DNA of 64,000 nucleotides from Phormidium sp. OSCR (GTDB lineage: Bacteria > Cyanobacteriota > Cyanobacteriia > Cyanobacteriales > Geitlerinemataceae): positions 1 through 64,000 of the forward strand of contig LJZT01000007.1 in assembly GCA_001314905.1 (NCBI GenBank), in the 5' to 3' direction. Both the position numbers and the translations under genes were made by a program. This document shows, piece after piece, positions 54,482 to 63,576 of this stretch. The notes below the pieces were generated by a model, which was given only the letters and a program-made list of their open reading frames with translations, had not been told where the DNA came from and ran no database searches. Positions within the stretch are counted from its first letter, which is position 1. Every line of letters starts with the position of its first letter.

Positions 54482-56323
54482 ATGGCCATACCTCTGACCG
54501 TTGAACCACCAGGACGGACTCCCCGAAGTCTTCTATCTGTACTTCTATCTATGAGCATTTTGCGGGCGATCTCCATGTCCATTGGTGTTGCCCTATCACT
54601 CCTGAGCGTCCCCAGTTCAGCCCTCGGGCAATCCTTTCGAGACACCTCAGACCATTGGGGAGGCGATTGTATCAGCAAACTGGCTGCCGAGAACGCCCTC
54701 AATGGATATCCCGATGGCAGCTTTCGCCCCAATCATCCTGTCACCCGGGCGGAGTTTGCGGTTCTCATGCTGAATAGCTTTCCCGACGTGAGAGCGCGAT
54801 ATCAAGATGAACCTGAGTTTAGAGATCTCTCCAGGGATCATTGGGCTTATTCGAGCATCCAAACAGCCTATCGCAAGGGGATTTTTGTCGGCTATCGGGA
54901 TCAAACCTTCCGGGCCGATCAATCCATTACTCGTATCGAAGCCCTGGCCATTCTCTCGACTCTAATTCGCCGGCCGTCTCACCAGCGTTATCGAGAGCGA
55001 GGGTTGGCGATTCCCCCCAATCCTCAGCAAGTCCTGGCTGAGATGGTCCAAGATGCTCAAGAGACTCCCGATTGGGCGCAAGAGGCGGCCAGTGCGGCGG
55101 CGGCGAGTTTTTTAATTGTCGATTATCCCAACGGACAACGATTACGACCCCAAGCGGCCAGTACTCGGGCTGAGATTGCGGCCTTTTTATGTCAATCTCG
55201 GGATTGGCATGGTTTGGTTCCCATCGCGGCGGTGGCCGGGAATCAGCATTTTTCGGGCCATCCTGGGTTTGCGATCGTGCAGGAGGCGACGATCCGAGGC
55301 CAAGCGGCTTGGTTTGACCGCCAACGAGAGAGGGTGGTTCGACCGGTTCCCCCTGCTGGCTGGCAGGTACAAGAACTCGGAGATCTGGCCGAGGAGCGGC
55401 TGGCGGCTCTGTTTGAGGATGAGTCGGGAACTCGGCGTTGGGGCTATTTTGATGACGAGGGTCAGTTGGCGATCGCCCCTGAGTTTAGCAGTGCGGCTGA
55501 ATTTTCTGAAGGTCTCGCGGCGGTCTCACAACAGGGCCAGTATGGGTTTATTGATGCTACGGGTCAGATCGTCATTCCGGCCCAATTTGAGGCGGTTCAA
55601 CCCTTCCGTGAAGGGCTGGCCGCCGTCCGTCGCCAGGGACAATGGGGCTTTATCGATCGCAGCGGCCAAGAGGTCATCGCGCCCCAATTCGTCGCCGTTG
55701 CCCCTTTTTCTGAGGGGTTAGCCCGCATTGAAACTCGCTCTGGTAACCAGAGTCACTATGGCTTTATCGATCGCAACGGCCAAGCGGTGATGGCGGCCCG
55801 GTTCAAGGAGGCTCGCTCCTTTTCTGAGGGCTTAGCTGCCGTCTGTGTTGAGGATCGAGATAGCGGACTAGACCGTTGTGGGTACATCAATCCCCAAGGA
55901 GATTGGGTCATTGAGGGAACCCTGGGCCTCGGGGGCGACTTTTCATCAGGGGTTGCCGCTATCCGTCGCCTTCAGAGGGGTTCTCGTGTCGAAGTTGGCT
56001 ATAGCGATCGCAACGGCCACTGGGAAATCGCCCCAGAATCACTGACGCAGGAGTTAGGTGGCGTCGCCCGAGACTTGGGAACCTTCGTGGATGGATTTGC
56101 CAGCCTCCGGGTTGGGGAAAACGCCGGAATCATCGATCGCCAAGGTCGTTTGGTGGTTCCCCTCAAGTTTTCAGCCATTGGCGAGATGGCTCAGGGCTAT
56201 GCACGAGTTCACTATGGCGGTATTTGGGTGAGCTATGTCGGCGGCTATGATCATTCTGCGATGCCGTTCTACCAAACGAATTTGGAAAGTGGACGCTGGG
56301 GATATATCAAACTCCCAGATTAG
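54482..56323 (+). CDS. SLH-domain protein with WG repeats
   Basis: 613 aa. N-terminal signal peptide (about 20-49). Three S-layer homology domains follow (about 51-97, 112-160 and 195-240: FRDTSDHWGGDCISKLAAEN, DLSRDHWAYSSIQTAYRKG, PDWAQEAASAAAASFLI). Then come WG repeats from about 310 to the end, each about 35 residues with a G-(Y/F)-(I/F)-D core, as in WGYFDDEGQLAIAPEF, YGFIDATGQIVIPAQF and WGFIDRSGQEVIAPQF. SLH domains suggest binding to the cell wall or outer membrane; WG repeats form beta-rich platforms of unknown partner. Proteins with both are cyanobacterial in style. The start could also be the Met at residue 24. Confidence 0.87.
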   Translation: MAIPLTVEPPGRTPRSLLSVLLSMSILRAISMSIGVALSLLSVPSSALGQSFRDTSDHWGGDCISKLAAENALNGYPDGSFRPNHPVTRAEFAVLMLNSFPDVRARYQDEPEFRDLSRDHWAYSSIQTAYRKGIFVGYRDQTFRADQSITRIEALAILSTLIRRPSHQRYRERGLAIPPNPQQVLAEMVQDAQETPDWAQEAASAAAASFLIVDYPNGQRLRPQAASTRAEIAAFLCQSRDWHGLVPIAAVAGNQHFSGHPGFAIVQEATIRGQAAWFDRQRERVVRPVPPAGWQVQELGDLAEERLAALFEDESGTRRWGYFDDEGQLAIAPEFSSAAEFSEGLAAVSQQGQYGFIDATGQIVIPAQFEAVQPFREGLAAVRRQGQWGFIDRSGQEVIAPQFVAVAPFSEGLARIETRSGNQSHYGFIDRNGQAVMAARFKEARSFSEGLAAVCVEDRDSGLDRCGYINPQGDWVIEGTLGLGGDFSSGVAAIRRLQRGSRVEVGYSDRNGHWEIAPESLTQELGGVARDLGTFVDGFASLRVGENAGIIDRQGRLVVPLKFSAIGEMAQGYARVHYGGIWVSYVGGYDHSAMPFYQTNLESGRWGYIKLPD

Positions 56324-56401
56324 TCGCTGAGACAATGGCTTGTAGAATGAGCTAATAAACTATAACCCCCCAGGGGCTTCGCTTGACCGAGCTACTCCGA
56401 T

Positions 56402-57427
56402 ATGACGACCACTTCCCCGCCTCCGACGACTATGCCGGATATTGAACGACGGATTCGCCAGGCGATCGCCCCGTCGCAGTTACGTCAATGGTTAACCCTC
56501 AATCCAACTCGGGCTTATCGGGATATCATCCTGGACTGGTTGGGAATTGGTCTCGGTTTGGCGATCGCCGCTCAATTCCAGACTCTTTGGAGTTATGCGA
56601 TCGCCATCCTCATCATCGGCAACCGTCAATATGCCCTCTTTATCCTGGCCCATGATGCCATTCATGGGGCCTTGCATCCCAATCGTCGTCTCAATGACAG
56701 CCTAGCCCGCTGGTTGGTCTATGGTCCGATGTTTATGGCCCTAGAGGATGCCCGTCGCAATCATCTGCAACACCATCGCCACATGGGAACCCCGGCTGAT
56801 CCCGATCGCTATCTCCATACCTTCGAGGGTAAAAACTCTCCTTTTGCCTTTCTCCTCTACTGTTCGGGCCTGGCCACCTTCGGCAAAACGGTTCTCAAAG
56901 TCACTCCCTTTGGACTCATGACATCGAGGAGACTGCCGACCCCGACCTCTAACACTGGGGCCACCCCGCCTCAAAACCCACTCAAAGACTACGTTAAACA
57001 GCGCTTGCCGGTTTTGATTTGGCAGCCGCTACTCATTTGGCTATTTTGGCTCTCTCCGCTGCCAATTTGGGCGTATTTGCTGCTCTGGGTGTTTCCTATT
57101 TATGCCCTGGTCTTTGTTCCCGATGAAATTCGCGCTTTTTGCGATCATGGGGTTCTGCGTCATCCCGCCAGTAGCGGTGATTCTCTGCGGTTGGTGTCCT
57201 TCCGTCCCCCCCTCTGGGAAGCGGCGATGTTTGCTCCCCATCATATGCACTATCACGCTGAACATCATCTCTGGCCGGCCATTCCCCACTACAAGTTACA
57301 CTTGGCTCATGGTGCGGTGCGCGATCGCCGGGAAATCACGGTTCGCCCCAGTTACCTGGGGTTTCTCTGGCGGGTGGTGCGATCGCTGCCTCTGACGGAC
57401 AAAACAGCAGTTATTTCGGGAAACTAG
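56402..57427 (+). CDS. Fatty acid desaturase-family membrane enzyme
   Basis: 341 aa membrane di-iron enzyme. His boxes: HDAIH (about 83-87), HLQHHRHM (about 117-124) and HMHYHAEHHLWP (about 280-291), in the spacing of the fatty acid desaturase/hydroxylase superfamily. Four or more membrane helices surround them. It could desaturate an acyl lipid or act on another hydrophobic substrate. The next gene, a methyltransferase, starts 5 bp after its stop, so the two form an operon and may act in one lipid or natural-product pathway (inference). Confidence 0.82.
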   Translation: MTTTSPPPTTMPDIERRIRQAIAPSQLRQWLTLNPTRAYRDIILDWLGIGLGLAIAAQFQTLWSYAIAILIIGNRQYALFILAHDAIHGALHPNRRLNDSLARWLVYGPMFMALEDARRNHLQHHRHMGTPADPDRYLHTFEGKNSPFAFLLYCSGLATFGKTVLKVTPFGLMTSRRLPTPTSNTGATPPQNPLKDYVKQRLPVLIWQPLLIWLFWLSPLPIWAYLLLWVFPIYALVFVPDEIRAFCDHGVLRHPASSGDSLRLVSFRPPLWEAAMFAPHHMHYHAEHHLWPAIPHYKLHLAHGAVRDRREITVRPSYLGFLWRVVRSLPLTDKTAVISGN

Positions 57428-57432
57428 GGGAT

Positions 57433-58437
57433 GTGGTACGGCTGAATCTACAACAAGAATTTGTCTCTTGTGGCGTGTGTGGTAGTGATCGCTGGCATCC
57501 CTACGCCAGTGGCCAGGACTATGAATACGATACTTCAGGGGATATCTTTCAGATTGTCCAATGTCGTCAGTGTAGCCACCGCTATCTCAACCCACGGCCG
57601 GTTACAGCGGAACTTCCTCGCATCTATCCCCCCCATTACTATGCCTATAACTACGATCAGGCCATTCACCCTGTGGCTTTACGAGCCAAGGATTGGTTAG
57701 ATCGTGGTAAAGTGCAAGGCTGGATTGGCGATCGCCTCCGTCAACCTCACCCAAACCGTAGAACGTCCCCCGAGAAAGCCTTGCGGGTTCTCGATGTTGG
57801 CTGTGGGAACGGACGCTATCTCAAGCGGTTACATCATCTGGGTTTAGCGAAACATAACTTGTTTGGCGTGGAAATGAATCAAGAGGCTATTCATCACCTC
57901 AACGACGAGGGATTCCAAGGCTATTACGGACGTTTAGAAGCTGTCGCCTCAGAATTGCCCGAGAATAGCTTTGATGTGATTGTTTTGTTGCAAGTTCTCG
58001 AACACGTCGCCAATCCGGCTCAAATTATCCAGATTTTAGCCCAACTTCTCCGCCCCGGTGGCCGCTTAATTTTAGAAACGCCCAATATCGAGGGTTGGGA
58101 TGCGCAACTCTTTAATCAGGGCTATTGGGGAGGCTATCACTTTCCCCGTCACTGGCATTTATTTAACCGCAAAACCTTAGAGCGACTCTTTCGTGATGCG
58201 GGACTCGAGCCGGTTCACTTTCGCTCCTTACCCTCCCACGCTTTTTGGATTCTCTCCTATCACCATTGGTTCAAACATCAGCTGCACTGGCCGCACTTGG
58301 CAAAAACCTTTAATCCGTTGCAAAACATTCCTTTACTCAGTGTATTTACTAGCTTTGATTTAGTACGGGGTAAATTCGGCTTTTCGACATCCAACATTCA
58401 GGCGATCGCCCATAAACCTGATCCTGATTTGGGTTAA
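57433..58437 (+). CDS. Zinc-ribbon class I SAM-dependent methyltransferase
   Basis: 334 aa, starting with GTG. The N-terminal zinc-finger-like element CGVCG ... QCRQCSHRYLNPRP (about 13-57) is followed by a class I methyltransferase core: VLDVGCGNGRYLKRL (motif I, about 116-130), VEMNQEAI, FDVIVLLQVLEHVANP and LLRPGGRLILETPN. A C-terminal extension (LERLFRDAGLEPVHFRSLPS and beyond) belongs to the methyltransferase 11/23 group used in lipid, sugar and O-antigen modification. In an operon with the desaturase. Just after the stop codon a short 11-bp repeat GGGTTAAATTT occurs twice. Confidence 0.82.
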   Translation: MVRLNLQQEFVSCGVCGSDRWHPYASGQDYEYDTSGDIFQIVQCRQCSHRYLNPRPVTAELPRIYPPHYYAYNYDQAIHPVALRAKDWLDRGKVQGWIGDRLRQPHPNRRTSPEKALRVLDVGCGNGRYLKRLHHLGLAKHNLFGVEMNQEAIHHLNDEGFQGYYGRLEAVASELPENSFDVIVLLQVLEHVANPAQIIQILAQLLRPGGRLILETPNIEGWDAQLFNQGYWGGYHFPRHWHLFNRKTLERLFRDAGLEPVHFRSLPSHAFWILSYHHWFKHQLHWPHLAKTFNPLQNIPLLSVFTSFDLVRGKFGFSTSNIQAIAHKPDPDLG

Positions 58438-58726
58438 ATTTGGGTTAAATTTCACATTAAGCTTAGGTTAAATTTTGGAAAGGGTTTCTGGTCTTAGATT
58501 ACAGAGTTTTTAGCCAGTCCCGGATTCCAAGACAATTACCGTAGAATAGGTCAGAATTGAAGTGAGCGATCGCGCGTTATCGCTCAGCCAGACGATAGCC
58601 CTAAACTCAACGTATCTCACTGTTTCAACCGTATCCTAGAGATTTCGACGCGATCGCAGGGTGTTCACAACCGGGTATAGGGTGTGGCTACGGTTCATTG
58701 TTTCTTGTTAATTGTTCATTGCTATC

Positions 58727-60073
58727 ATGCTAGAAATCGAAGGTATTTCTGACATTTATGGAAGTTCGCTGGACAGCTTAAATCTCAACTCAAAACTGCA
58801 AGACTTAGCCCTAGAAAGCTTTAGTCTTGACATTGAAGTTCCCGGAAGCTTTTTAGTTCAGCAATTCAATCAAAACCCCTTGCTTCCCGGCGCAATTCTT
58901 CTAAAAAACAATAAATTTTTTGGCATGATTTCTCGTCGAAAATGCCTAGAAATCATGAGTCGTCCCTATGGGATTGAGCTCTTCTACCACCGTCCCATCC
59001 AATGTCTCTATGACTTTGTAAAAACTGACCATCTCTCCTATCCCGGCGACAGCGACATTTTCACAGCCGCGCGTCAATGTTTGCAGCGATCGCCAGCCAA
59101 CCTCTACGAACCCATCATTGTCATTCTCAGAGATGGCTCTCACCATCTCCTCGACGTTCATAAACTTCTCATCGCCCAATCCCAACTCTATGAAATCGCC
59201 AGTCAACTCCTAGAACAACGCCGTAAAGAACTCGATCGCGCCAATGCCGAAGTTCAAGAACTCAACGAACGTCTAAAAGCCGAAAACCTGCGTCTGAGTA
59301 GCGAAGTTCACATCGCGCACCAATTACAACAAATGCTACTACCAACAGACCAAGAACTCGCGCAAATCCAAGACCTAGACATCGCCGCTTACATGGAACC
59401 CGCCGCCGAAGTGGGCGGAGACTACTACGACATCCTACCCCATGCCAACGGCGTTAGAATCGGCATTGGTGACGTCACCGGCCATGGCCTCGAAAGCGGT
59501 GTTTTCACCATCATGGTGCAAACGGCCATCCGCACCCTTCTGTCGGCCGAAGAAACCGATCCGGTTCGCTTCCTCAGCATCCTCAACCAAACCATCTACG
59601 ACAACGTCGAACGGATGAACTCTGATCGCAACCTCACCCTAAGTCTAATTGACTACAACCAAGGGCAACTGCAACTGAGCGGCCAACATGAAGAAGCCAT
59701 CCTACTGCGGCAAGACGGCTCCCTCGAACGGATTGATACCCTAGATCTCGGATTTCCCATCGGACTCGACAACGACATCGACGCCTTCATCCACCCGATT
59801 CAACGAAACCTCGAGCCTGGAGAAACCCTGATCCTCTACACCGACGGCATTACCGAAGCCGAAGCCCCCAACGGGGACTTCTACGGCATCGAGCGTCTGT
59901 GTCACATTGCCCGTCAATATGCCCATTGCAACGCCCAAGGAATCCAAGACGCGATCATTAAACACCTAAAAGATTATATCAACGGTCACAAAATATACGA
60001 CGACATCACCCTATTAGTGTTAAAACGGAAGCTTCAGGGTAAACCGTCACACCATACCCAACCCCAAACATAA
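58727..60073 (+). CDS. PP2C/SpoIIE phosphatase with N-terminal CBS-like sensor
   Basis: 448 aa. The N-terminal 150 residues show a CBS-domain-like pair (LLKNNKFFGMISRRKCLEIM; IIVILRDGSHHLLDVHKLLI). A coiled coil (about 155-198, LNERLKAENLRLSSEV) leads to the PP2C/SpoIIE catalytic domain (about 200-448): EVGGDYYDI, IGDVTGHGLESG, YTDGITEAE and YDDITLLVL hold the metal-binding Asp residues. Predicted to dephosphorylate a STAS-type protein. Soluble. ATG at 58727 preferred to the TTG 15 bp upstream. The catalytic domain is closely similar to that of the following Amt fusion. Confidence 0.88.
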   Translation: MLEIEGISDIYGSSLDSLNLNSKLQDLALESFSLDIEVPGSFLVQQFNQNPLLPGAILLKNNKFFGMISRRKCLEIMSRPYGIELFYHRPIQCLYDFVKTDHLSYPGDSDIFTAARQCLQRSPANLYEPIIVILRDGSHHLLDVHKLLIAQSQLYEIASQLLEQRRKELDRANAEVQELNERLKAENLRLSSEVHIAHQLQQMLLPTDQELAQIQDLDIAAYMEPAAEVGGDYYDILPHANGVRIGIGDVTGHGLESGVFTIMVQTAIRTLLSAEETDPVRFLSILNQTIYDNVERMNSDRNLTLSLIDYNQGQLQLSGQHEEAILLRQDGSLERIDTLDLGFPIGLDNDIDAFIHPIQRNLEPGETLILYTDGITEAEAPNGDFYGIERLCHIARQYAHCNAQGIQDAIIKHLKDYINGHKIYDDITLLVLKRKLQGKPSHHTQPQT

Positions 60074-60177
60074 CAGCGGCAGACTCAACAGGCGATCGAT
60101 GCGCCTACCGTGACGGGGGGCGGATTGTGTGTCACAATTTAACCTGAATTTAACTGAACCTTGCCTGTTTGCTAACT

Positions 60178-62742
60178 GTGATTTCCTTGAGCGTGTTCTC
60201 ACTCGTGTTCTCGATCGTACAACCACATGGGAGTGAGGGGAGCAGTTACCCAGTGTTCGATATTCTGTGGGTTCTAGTTTGTGCCGGTTTAGTCTTCCTG
60301 ATGCAGCCGGGGTTCATGTGCCTCGAATCAGGACTAACACGCTCAAAAAATAGCATTAACGTTGCCGTAAAAAACTTTGCCGACTTTGGCATTTCGGTCT
60401 GTCTGTTTTGGGCCTTCGGCTACGCCCTCATGTTCGGCTCCTCCATCCTCGGCTGGCTGGGACAAAACAGTTTTTTTTTGGCGGTGGACAACGATCCCAA
60501 ACTGGCCGCCTTCTTTCTCTTTCAAGCGATGTTTTGTGGAACCGCCACCACCATCGTCTCGGGAGCCGTCGCTGAACGAATTAAGTTTGGCACCTATCTC
60601 GCCGTGGCCTGTCTCACCTCAGGGCTAATCTACCCAATCTTTGGTCATTGGGCCTGGAACCTAAAAGTCTCTGGCTTAGCCGGCGGTTGGCTCGGACAAC
60701 TCGGCTTTGTCGACCTCGCCGGGAGTACCGTCGTCCATAGTATCGGCGGTTGGATCTCCCTGGCGGTTCTGTTGGTCATCGGCCCCCGCGTGGGGCGCTT
60801 CCTCCCCGACGGAACCCCGCAAAAAATCCAAGGGTCGAATTTACCCTTATCTGTCTTGGGAACCATGCTCCTCTGGCTGGGTTGGCTCGGCTTTAATGGA
60901 GGCAGTACCCTGGCCTTCAACGATCGCGTCGCGGCAATCATGGTGCATACGGTTCTGGCCGGAGTCGCTGGGATGATTACCGCCACCTTCTACAGTTGGT
61001 CCCGCCATCGCGTCCCGGAAGTTGAACTGCTCCTCAATGGCTCCCTGGGGGGTCTCGTCTCCATTACCGCCTCCTGTGATGTCGTCACCACCTCCGGCGC
61101 GGTTGTCATCGGCATTGGTGGCGGTCTAGTGACGCTCCTGGTTAGTTCCCTCCTCAAGCGCTTTCGCATTGACGACGCCGTTGATGCGGTTCCCGTTCAC
61201 CTCGGTGGTGGTATTTGGGGAACCCTGGCTGTGGCCATTTTTGGCGATGTCGAGCTGTTGGGAACCGGACTGAGCCACGGAGAACAGTTTTTAGTGCAAC
61301 TGCTGGCGGTTCTGGTGGCGGGCCTGTGGGCCTTTGGCATCACTTACCCCCTATTGCGCTTTTGCCATTCACGAGTTCCCCTGCGCGTCTCCCCGGAAGA
61401 TGAGGAGATGGGGTTAAACGTCTCCGAACATCGCGCCAAAACCGAAATCTATGATCTGTTCCAGGTGATGGAGTCGCAAGCGCAAAACCAAGATTTGAGT
61501 TTGCGGGTTCCCGTTGAACCCTTCACCGAAGTTGGACAAATCGCCAAACGCTACAACCAGGTGATGGAAGCCCTCGAAGATGCTGTCAACCGCACCAATG
61601 CCATTGTTAACACCGCCAGCGATGCGATTTTGACCTTTACCCCCGATGGCTTGAAAATCACCAACGCAAACCCCAGTACAGAGGCGATTTTTGGCTATCC
61701 GCGCCAGAAAATTCTCGGACAATCCCTCATGTCTTTGATTGATTGGGATGCCAGTTCTCAGAAGGCAGACCCTCTGCCTCGTCTATTACTCGAAGGACGG
61801 GCCGAACTGGTGGGCCGGCGGGCCGGTGGAAACGGGATTCCCCTGGAAGGGACGGCTACTAAGGTCTGTGTGGGAGACCATTCGTTCTATACCGCCATTT
61901 TCCGGGATATTTCTGAGCGTAAGCAAGCTGAAACAGCTCTGGCTCAGGCTAACGAAGAAATTACCCTTCTCAACGATCGCCTGCAAGCGGAAAACCTCCG
62001 CCTGGGGGCAGAATTGGACATCACCCGTCGTCTGCAAAAGATGTTGCTGCCCAAGAATCGGGAACTCAAGGCGGTGATGGGGTTAGAGATTTCTGGCTAT
62101 ATGGAGCCGGCCACGGAAGTCGGAGGCGACTACTACGACGTTCTCTGTCACGATGGTGGCGTCAAAATTGGCATTGGCGATGTCACCGGCCATGGTCTCG
62201 AAAGTGGGATGCTGATGTTGATGGTACAAACAGCGGTGCGGACGCTGTTGGAGAATGATGAGGTCGATCCCAAACAGTTCCTCAATACCCTCAATCGCAC
62301 CATTTACGGCAACGTACAACGCATGGACTCTGATCGCCACCTCACCTTAGCTTTACTGGACTACCGCGATGGGGAAATTCGCCTGAGTGGCCAGCATGAA
62401 GAAACGATTGTTGTCCGCGCTACGGGGGAGATTGAGCGGATTGACACCATCGATTTGGGCTTCCCCATTGGCTTGGAGGCCAATATCAGTGAGTTCATCG
62501 ATGAGAAACTCCTCAAACTCGATTCGGGCGATGTGGTGGTGTTATATACCGACGGGATTACCGAAGCCGAAGACGAGCAAGGCCGCTTCTATGGGATTGA
62601 ACGACTCTGCGATGTTGTGCGACACTATTTGCGTGAACCCGCTGAGATCATTCGACGGGCAGCCATTGAAGACCTACGCCGTCATATTGGGCGACAAAGG
62701 GTTTACGATGATATTACTTTGTTAGTAATGAAACAAAAGTAG
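60178..62742 (+). CDS. Ammonium transporter-PAS-PP2C phosphatase fusion (ammonium sensor)
   Basis: About 854 aa from GTG at 60178; TTG at 60169 is the other possibility, and there is no early ATG. Residues 25-405 are a complete Amt fold: PGFMCLESGLTRSKNSINV, gate Phe in [21 protein letters not shown] (about 119), Asp179 and twin-His 1 (H187) in [24 protein letters not shown], and twin-His 2 (H341) in VPVHLGGGIWGTLA. Residues 406-430 (EDEEMGLNVSEHRAKTEIYDL) correspond to the Amt cytosolic tail. Then follow a linker that may be HAMP-like (about 430-470), a PAS domain (about 473-585), coiled coil and a PP2C/SpoIIE domain (about 600-854; EVGGDYYDVL, GDVTGHGLESG, YTDGITEAE, YDDITLLVM). I infer a receptor that couples ammonium passage or binding to phosphatase activity. 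Confidence 0.9.
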   Translation: MISLSVFSLVFSIVQPHGSEGSSYPVFDILWVLVCAGLVFLMQPGFMCLESGLTRSKNSINVAVKNFADFGISVCLFWAFGYALMFGSSILGWLGQNSFFLAVDNDPKLAAFFLFQAMFCGTATTIVSGAVAERIKFGTYLAVACLTSGLIYPIFGHWAWNLKVSGLAGGWLGQLGFVDLAGSTVVHSIGGWISLAVLLVIGPRVGRFLPDGTPQKIQGSNLPLSVLGTMLLWLGWLGFNGGSTLAFNDRVAAIMVHTVLAGVAGMITATFYSWSRHRVPEVELLLNGSLGGLVSITASCDVVTTSGAVVIGIGGGLVTLLVSSLLKRFRIDDAVDAVPVHLGGGIWGTLAVAIFGDVELLGTGLSHGEQFLVQLLAVLVAGLWAFGITYPLLRFCHSRVPLRVSPEDEEMGLNVSEHRAKTEIYDLFQVMESQAQNQDLSLRVPVEPFTEVGQIAKRYNQVMEALEDAVNRTNAIVNTASDAILTFTPDGLKITNANPSTEAIFGYPRQKILGQSLMSLIDWDASSQKADPLPRLLLEGRAELVGRRAGGNGIPLEGTATKVCVGDHSFYTAIFRDISERKQAETALAQANEEITLLNDRLQAENLRLGAELDITRRLQKMLLPKNRELKAVMGLEISGYMEPATEVGGDYYDVLCHDGGVKIGIGDVTGHGLESGMLMLMVQTAVRTLLENDEVDPKQFLNTLNRTIYGNVQRMDSDRHLTLALLDYRDGEIRLSGQHEETIVVRATGEIERIDTIDLGFPIGLEANISEFIDEKLLKLDSGDVVVLYTDGITEAEDEQGRFYGIERLCDVVRHYLREPAEIIRRAAIEDLRRHIGRQRVYDDITLLVMKQK

Positions 62743-62765
62743 CTTCTTCGGGAGTCTTGGCAGAT

Positions 62766-63347
62766 ATGACGCAAATTTTCGGGGACTATTGTGAGGGTGA
62801 GCCAAATAGCCCAGAGTTTTTAATTATTGGCTTTTCCCCCAGTTCGGTTCCTCTGAAACAACGTTGGCGCAATAATGGACTGTCGGCAGATTTTATGGCC
62901 GACTATTTGACGACGTTCTTTTTGGGCAATGAGGACAACCCGGCGTCGATGCGCCGTCAGGCAGAAATAAAGAGTGCGGTGGGGTTCATCGCGAATGAAC
63001 TTTTGGAAAATGCGATGAAGTTCACCGATGAACGCTCGGCGTTTCCCATTAGCATTCAATTACAACTTCATCCAAACCATTTGATGTTTTTTACGACCAA
63101 TAGTGTTGAACCGGAGAAAATTGCTCAGTTTCAAACTTATCTTGAGGAACTCACGTCTTGCGATCCGGAGGAAATGTATGTCCGTCAGTTGGAGAAAAAT
63201 GCCCTAGAGGACACGGGTACCAGTTCTCGTTTGGGATATCTGACGATGATGAGTGATTACATGGCCCGTTTAGGTTGGAAGTTTGAGACGGTTCAGAAAG
63301 ATCCTGAAGTTGTTGCGGTGACAACAATGGTTCAGCTTCCGGTTTAA
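62766..63347 (+). CDS. HATPase-type protein kinase/anti-sigma component (SiaB/slr1658-like)
   Basis: 193 aa. The ATP-binding N-box ELLENAMKFTDE (78-89) marks a GHKL-type ATPase fold. The later G-box is not canonical (EDTGTSSRLGYLTMMSDY), as in small serine-kinase families related to SiaB. I recall cyanobacterial relatives named after slr1658 that occur with STAS proteins. Predicted to phosphorylate the STAS protein encoded 230 bp downstream, or to bind it. ATG at 62766 is chosen, with GGGAG at 62750-62754; a TTG 9 bp upstream is possible. It starts 23 bp after the Amt-PP2C stop, so the two are cotranscribed. Confidence 0.78.
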   Translation: MTQIFGDYCEGEPNSPEFLIIGFSPSSVPLKQRWRNNGLSADFMADYLTTFFLGNEDNPASMRRQAEIKSAVGFIANELLENAMKFTDERSAFPISIQLQLHPNHLMFFTTNSVEPEKIAQFQTYLEELTSCDPEEMYVRQLEKNALEDTGTSSRLGYLTMMSDYMARLGWKFETVQKDPEVVAVTTMVQLPV

Positions 63348-63576
63348 GGAACGGTTCCCGACTCCCTTGATCAACTTCGGCTCGGCCCTAGGTCTCGGGC
63401 CTGTGGAAGGTTCTCCTAGGGGCGTCCCGCTGGGGTATTCCTGGCCTATTCATGGCATAGTAAAGATAGGTCAGCTTAAAGATACCAACTTTGCTAGGTT
63501 TGGGGAAGTCGAGGAGGCGATCGCCGCCTCATTCGGTAAAGGAGGGTTTCTCCTCTGTTCACGTTAACAGTGCATT

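Noticed and set aside
60074-60177. NtcA box ahead of the Amt-PP2C fusion
   Set aside because: No GTA-N8-TAC pattern is present in the gap before the gene.
63367-63567. 66-codon frame between the kinase and STAS genes
   Set aside because: Low-complexity Gly/Pro-rich translation and no family; more likely the STAS gene leader.
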